A stretch of 64,000 nucleotides of DNA from Imperialibacter roseus. Lineage in GTDB: Bacteria; Bacteroidota; Bacteroidia; Cytophagales; Cyclobacteriaceae. Made by a program: the position numbers and the translations under genes. Shown piece after piece: positions 62,978-64,000 of this stretch (the first letter of the stretch is position 1; the number at the start of each line of letters is the position of its first letter). The notes under the pieces are model-generated. The model did not search any database. It was not told the origin of the DNA and was given only the letters and a program-made list of their open reading frames with translations. The stretch lies in the NCBI RefSeq assembly GCF_032999765.1, contig NZ_CP136051.1:2394417-2458416 (forward strand). Reading direction: 5' to 3'.

Positions 62978-63688
62978 GTGACAAGCGCCAATAAAATAAA
63001 GACAGGAATACCTCATAGCGTCCCTCTAAGCAAACCTATTCATTTGAAAGCAGTATTTTCCGTGACGAAATGGTTGACCGTTTTTCTTTTCCCACTTTTC
63101 ATGTCTATTGACTGCAATGGGCAAATCAAAAGCCTCGATAGTTTAGATGCTACTGATAGTGGCCCAGGGAATAAAAAAGCAGGAGTAAAATTTGAATCAG
63201 GCATAGAATATTTAACGCCTACTCATAACAACCGGAGTATTCAAACAGTGACAGCTAATCTATTTGTTGGAAGAGAGTTCTTCGAAAAAATCCGGTTTTC
63301 AGTATATGGAGGTGTCACGACTACTTATGCTTGGGGAACCATCGTTCAATGGGACGACAACTTTAACAATATTACCTATCATAACAATGCTGCAGGGATC
63401 GGTCCGGCTTTCCAGGTACGTTTTGAGCCTTTCGTTTATAATAGATTTTCATTTTCTCCTGATTTTGGGGGTGGGTTGATTTTTTACTCAAGTAAATTTC
63501 CTCACGGGGGCGACATCTATAATTTCATGTGGAGAATGGGAGGAGCGATTCATTACCGTGTCAATAGTACATACGGTGTCAATTTGACTTCAAAATGGTT
63601 GCACGTATCAAACGGACAAGGTTTGGGAGCCCATAATCCATCGTATGAAGCCTGGGGAGTTGGAGTAGCGTTTGTGAAGTATTTGTAA
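62978..63688 (+). CDS. PagL-like lipid A deacylase (acyloxyacyl hydrolase family)
   Basis: The frame is 236 aa from the ATG at 62978; a GTG at 63062 would give a cleaner signal peptide (VTKWLTVFLFPLFMSIDCNGQ) and a 208-aa protein, and I cannot decide between them. The mature part is an eight-strand-like barrel. The family's active-site motif is visible: KWLHVSNGQGLGAHNPSYEAW, with H209 and S211 (long numbering) and a candidate acid E224. PagL removes a fatty acid from lipid A in the outer membrane. It is monocistronic and next to the DksA remnant. Function is inferred from the motif. Confidence 0.75.
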   Translation: MTSANKIKTGIPHSVPLSKPIHLKAVFSVTKWLTVFLFPLFMSIDCNGQIKSLDSLDATDSGPGNKKAGVKFESGIEYLTPTHNNRSIQTVTANLFVGREFFEKIRFSVYGGVTTTYAWGTIVQWDDNFNNITYHNNAAGIGPAFQVRFEPFVYNRFSFSPDFGGGLIFYSSKFPHGGDIYNFMWRMGGAIHYRVNSTYGVNLTSKWLHVSNGQGLGAHNPSYEAWGVGVAFVKYL

Positions 63689-64000
63689 CTCTCGGGTACT
63701 CAGGCAAAGGCACAGGTTGGCTGAAGCAAACCGCAAAGGTTTTAGATATGCCGTACCTACGGTACTCGCAGTAAGTCTGTTTTAGGTGGCTGGTGTTACC
63801 GGCATATCGTCCCTAGGGGACTACTATACGTCAATACGTTTGCAGCGTCTGATTACATATATTGCTGCAAATACAACCAGCAGTTGTCAAAATGCAACCA
63901 AAATTAGCGTAATTACAACTATAAGGATCGAGTTTATTGATGATCCAGGAAATGAGTTGAAATACCTTTGTCGTGTCGAAAACAATAAAGATGACACATA
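63689..64000. other. Right edge without an assignable gene
   Basis: 312 bases. Besides the hairpin repeat, two frames stay open to the edge: a + strand frame from about 63786 with no good start, reading through TTIRIEFIDDPGNELKYLCR, and a - strand frame ending in a TGA at 63887-63889, with INSILIVVITLILVAF at its end. Either may be part of a gene beyond the window. I cannot tell which is real. Confidence 0.25.
63745..63821. repeat. Nested palindromic hairpin repeat (REP-like element)
   Basis: GATATGCCG (63745-63753) and CGGCATATC (63800-63808) form a perfect 9-bp inverted repeat. Overlapping or adjoining each arm is a 13-bp hairpin with 5-3-5 layout: GTACCTACGGTAC (63753-63765) and GTCCCTAGGGGAC (63809-63821). 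Similar paired hairpins occur as dispersed repeats in Bacteroidota genomes, as I recall, but copy number here cannot be judged. Confidence 0.6.

Noticed and set aside
63887-64000. Possible - strand gene end with a C-terminal hydrophobic helix
   Set aside because: Only 37 codons are visible, and an overlapping + strand frame is equally open, so neither can be called.

Overview
The window looks like a chromosome segment of a Bacteroidota bacterium, most likely a free-living, gliding-type Cytophagales. The evidence is: proteins with type IX secretion (T9SS) C-terminal domains of both the Por-tail and gliding-motility-associated kinds; an AraC-output hybrid sensor kinase; several -7 elements of the TAnnTTTG type; and an 11-subunit complex I locus. 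No rRNA, tRNA, CRISPR array, phage or intact insertion sequence was seen.

Region 1 (1-12.7 kb, + strand) is energy metabolism. It holds nuoA(partial)-B-C-D-H-I-J-K-L-M-N with nuoE, nuoF and nuoG absent from their usual place, followed by korA-korB for a 2-oxoacid (probably 2-oxoglutarate):ferredoxin oxidoreductase. Facing it on the - strand (12.8-18.7 kb), across a shared hairpin terminator, is nifJ (pyruvate:ferredoxin/flavodoxin oxidoreductase), a dihydroorotate-dehydrogenase-like flavoprotein, a long-chain flavodoxin and an unrecognised protein with protein-kinase-like motifs. The inferred logic is that 2-oxoacid oxidoreductases reduce flavodoxin or ferredoxin, which may feed a complex I that lacks its NADH-dehydrogenase arm. 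The NifJ protein lacks the usual two-cluster ferredoxin domain.

Region 2 (18.9-25.4 kb) carries an orphan five-PAS histidine kinase, an AraC regulator, an AHSA1/SRPBCC protein and a fusion of a GNAT acetyltransferase with an HDAC-type deacetylase. Region 3 (25.4-30 kb) is a set of unrecognised, mostly exported proteins.

Region 4 (30-41.4 kb) is a surface module. A 7TM-DISM/histidine kinase/receiver/AraC fusion lies upstream of a 1463-residue T9SS cargo built from two seven-repeat FG-GAP blocks, and then a PKD-repeat protein of about 1260 residues. A pair of 14-bp direct repeats with 21-bp period lies between the sensor and the first cargo gene.

Region 5 (41.5-48 kb) is a TetR-TolC-MFP-RND efflux operon with a 16-bp palindrome just before tetR and a strong terminator at the end. 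Region 6 (48-56.5 kb) holds two PadR-plus-FtsX-type-permease modules pointing away from each other, with a DUF3592-like membrane protein, a lipocalin-like lipoprotein and an alpha/beta hydrolase between them.

Region 7 (56.8-64 kb) contains a small outer-membrane barrel, a Crp/Fnr-type regulator with a DUF2306-like membrane protein, a secreted hydrolase, a lipoprotein with an internal hydrophobic hairpin, a decayed TraR/DksA gene, a PagL-like lipid A deacylase and a palindromic hairpin repeat. Coordinates of short motifs were read by eye.
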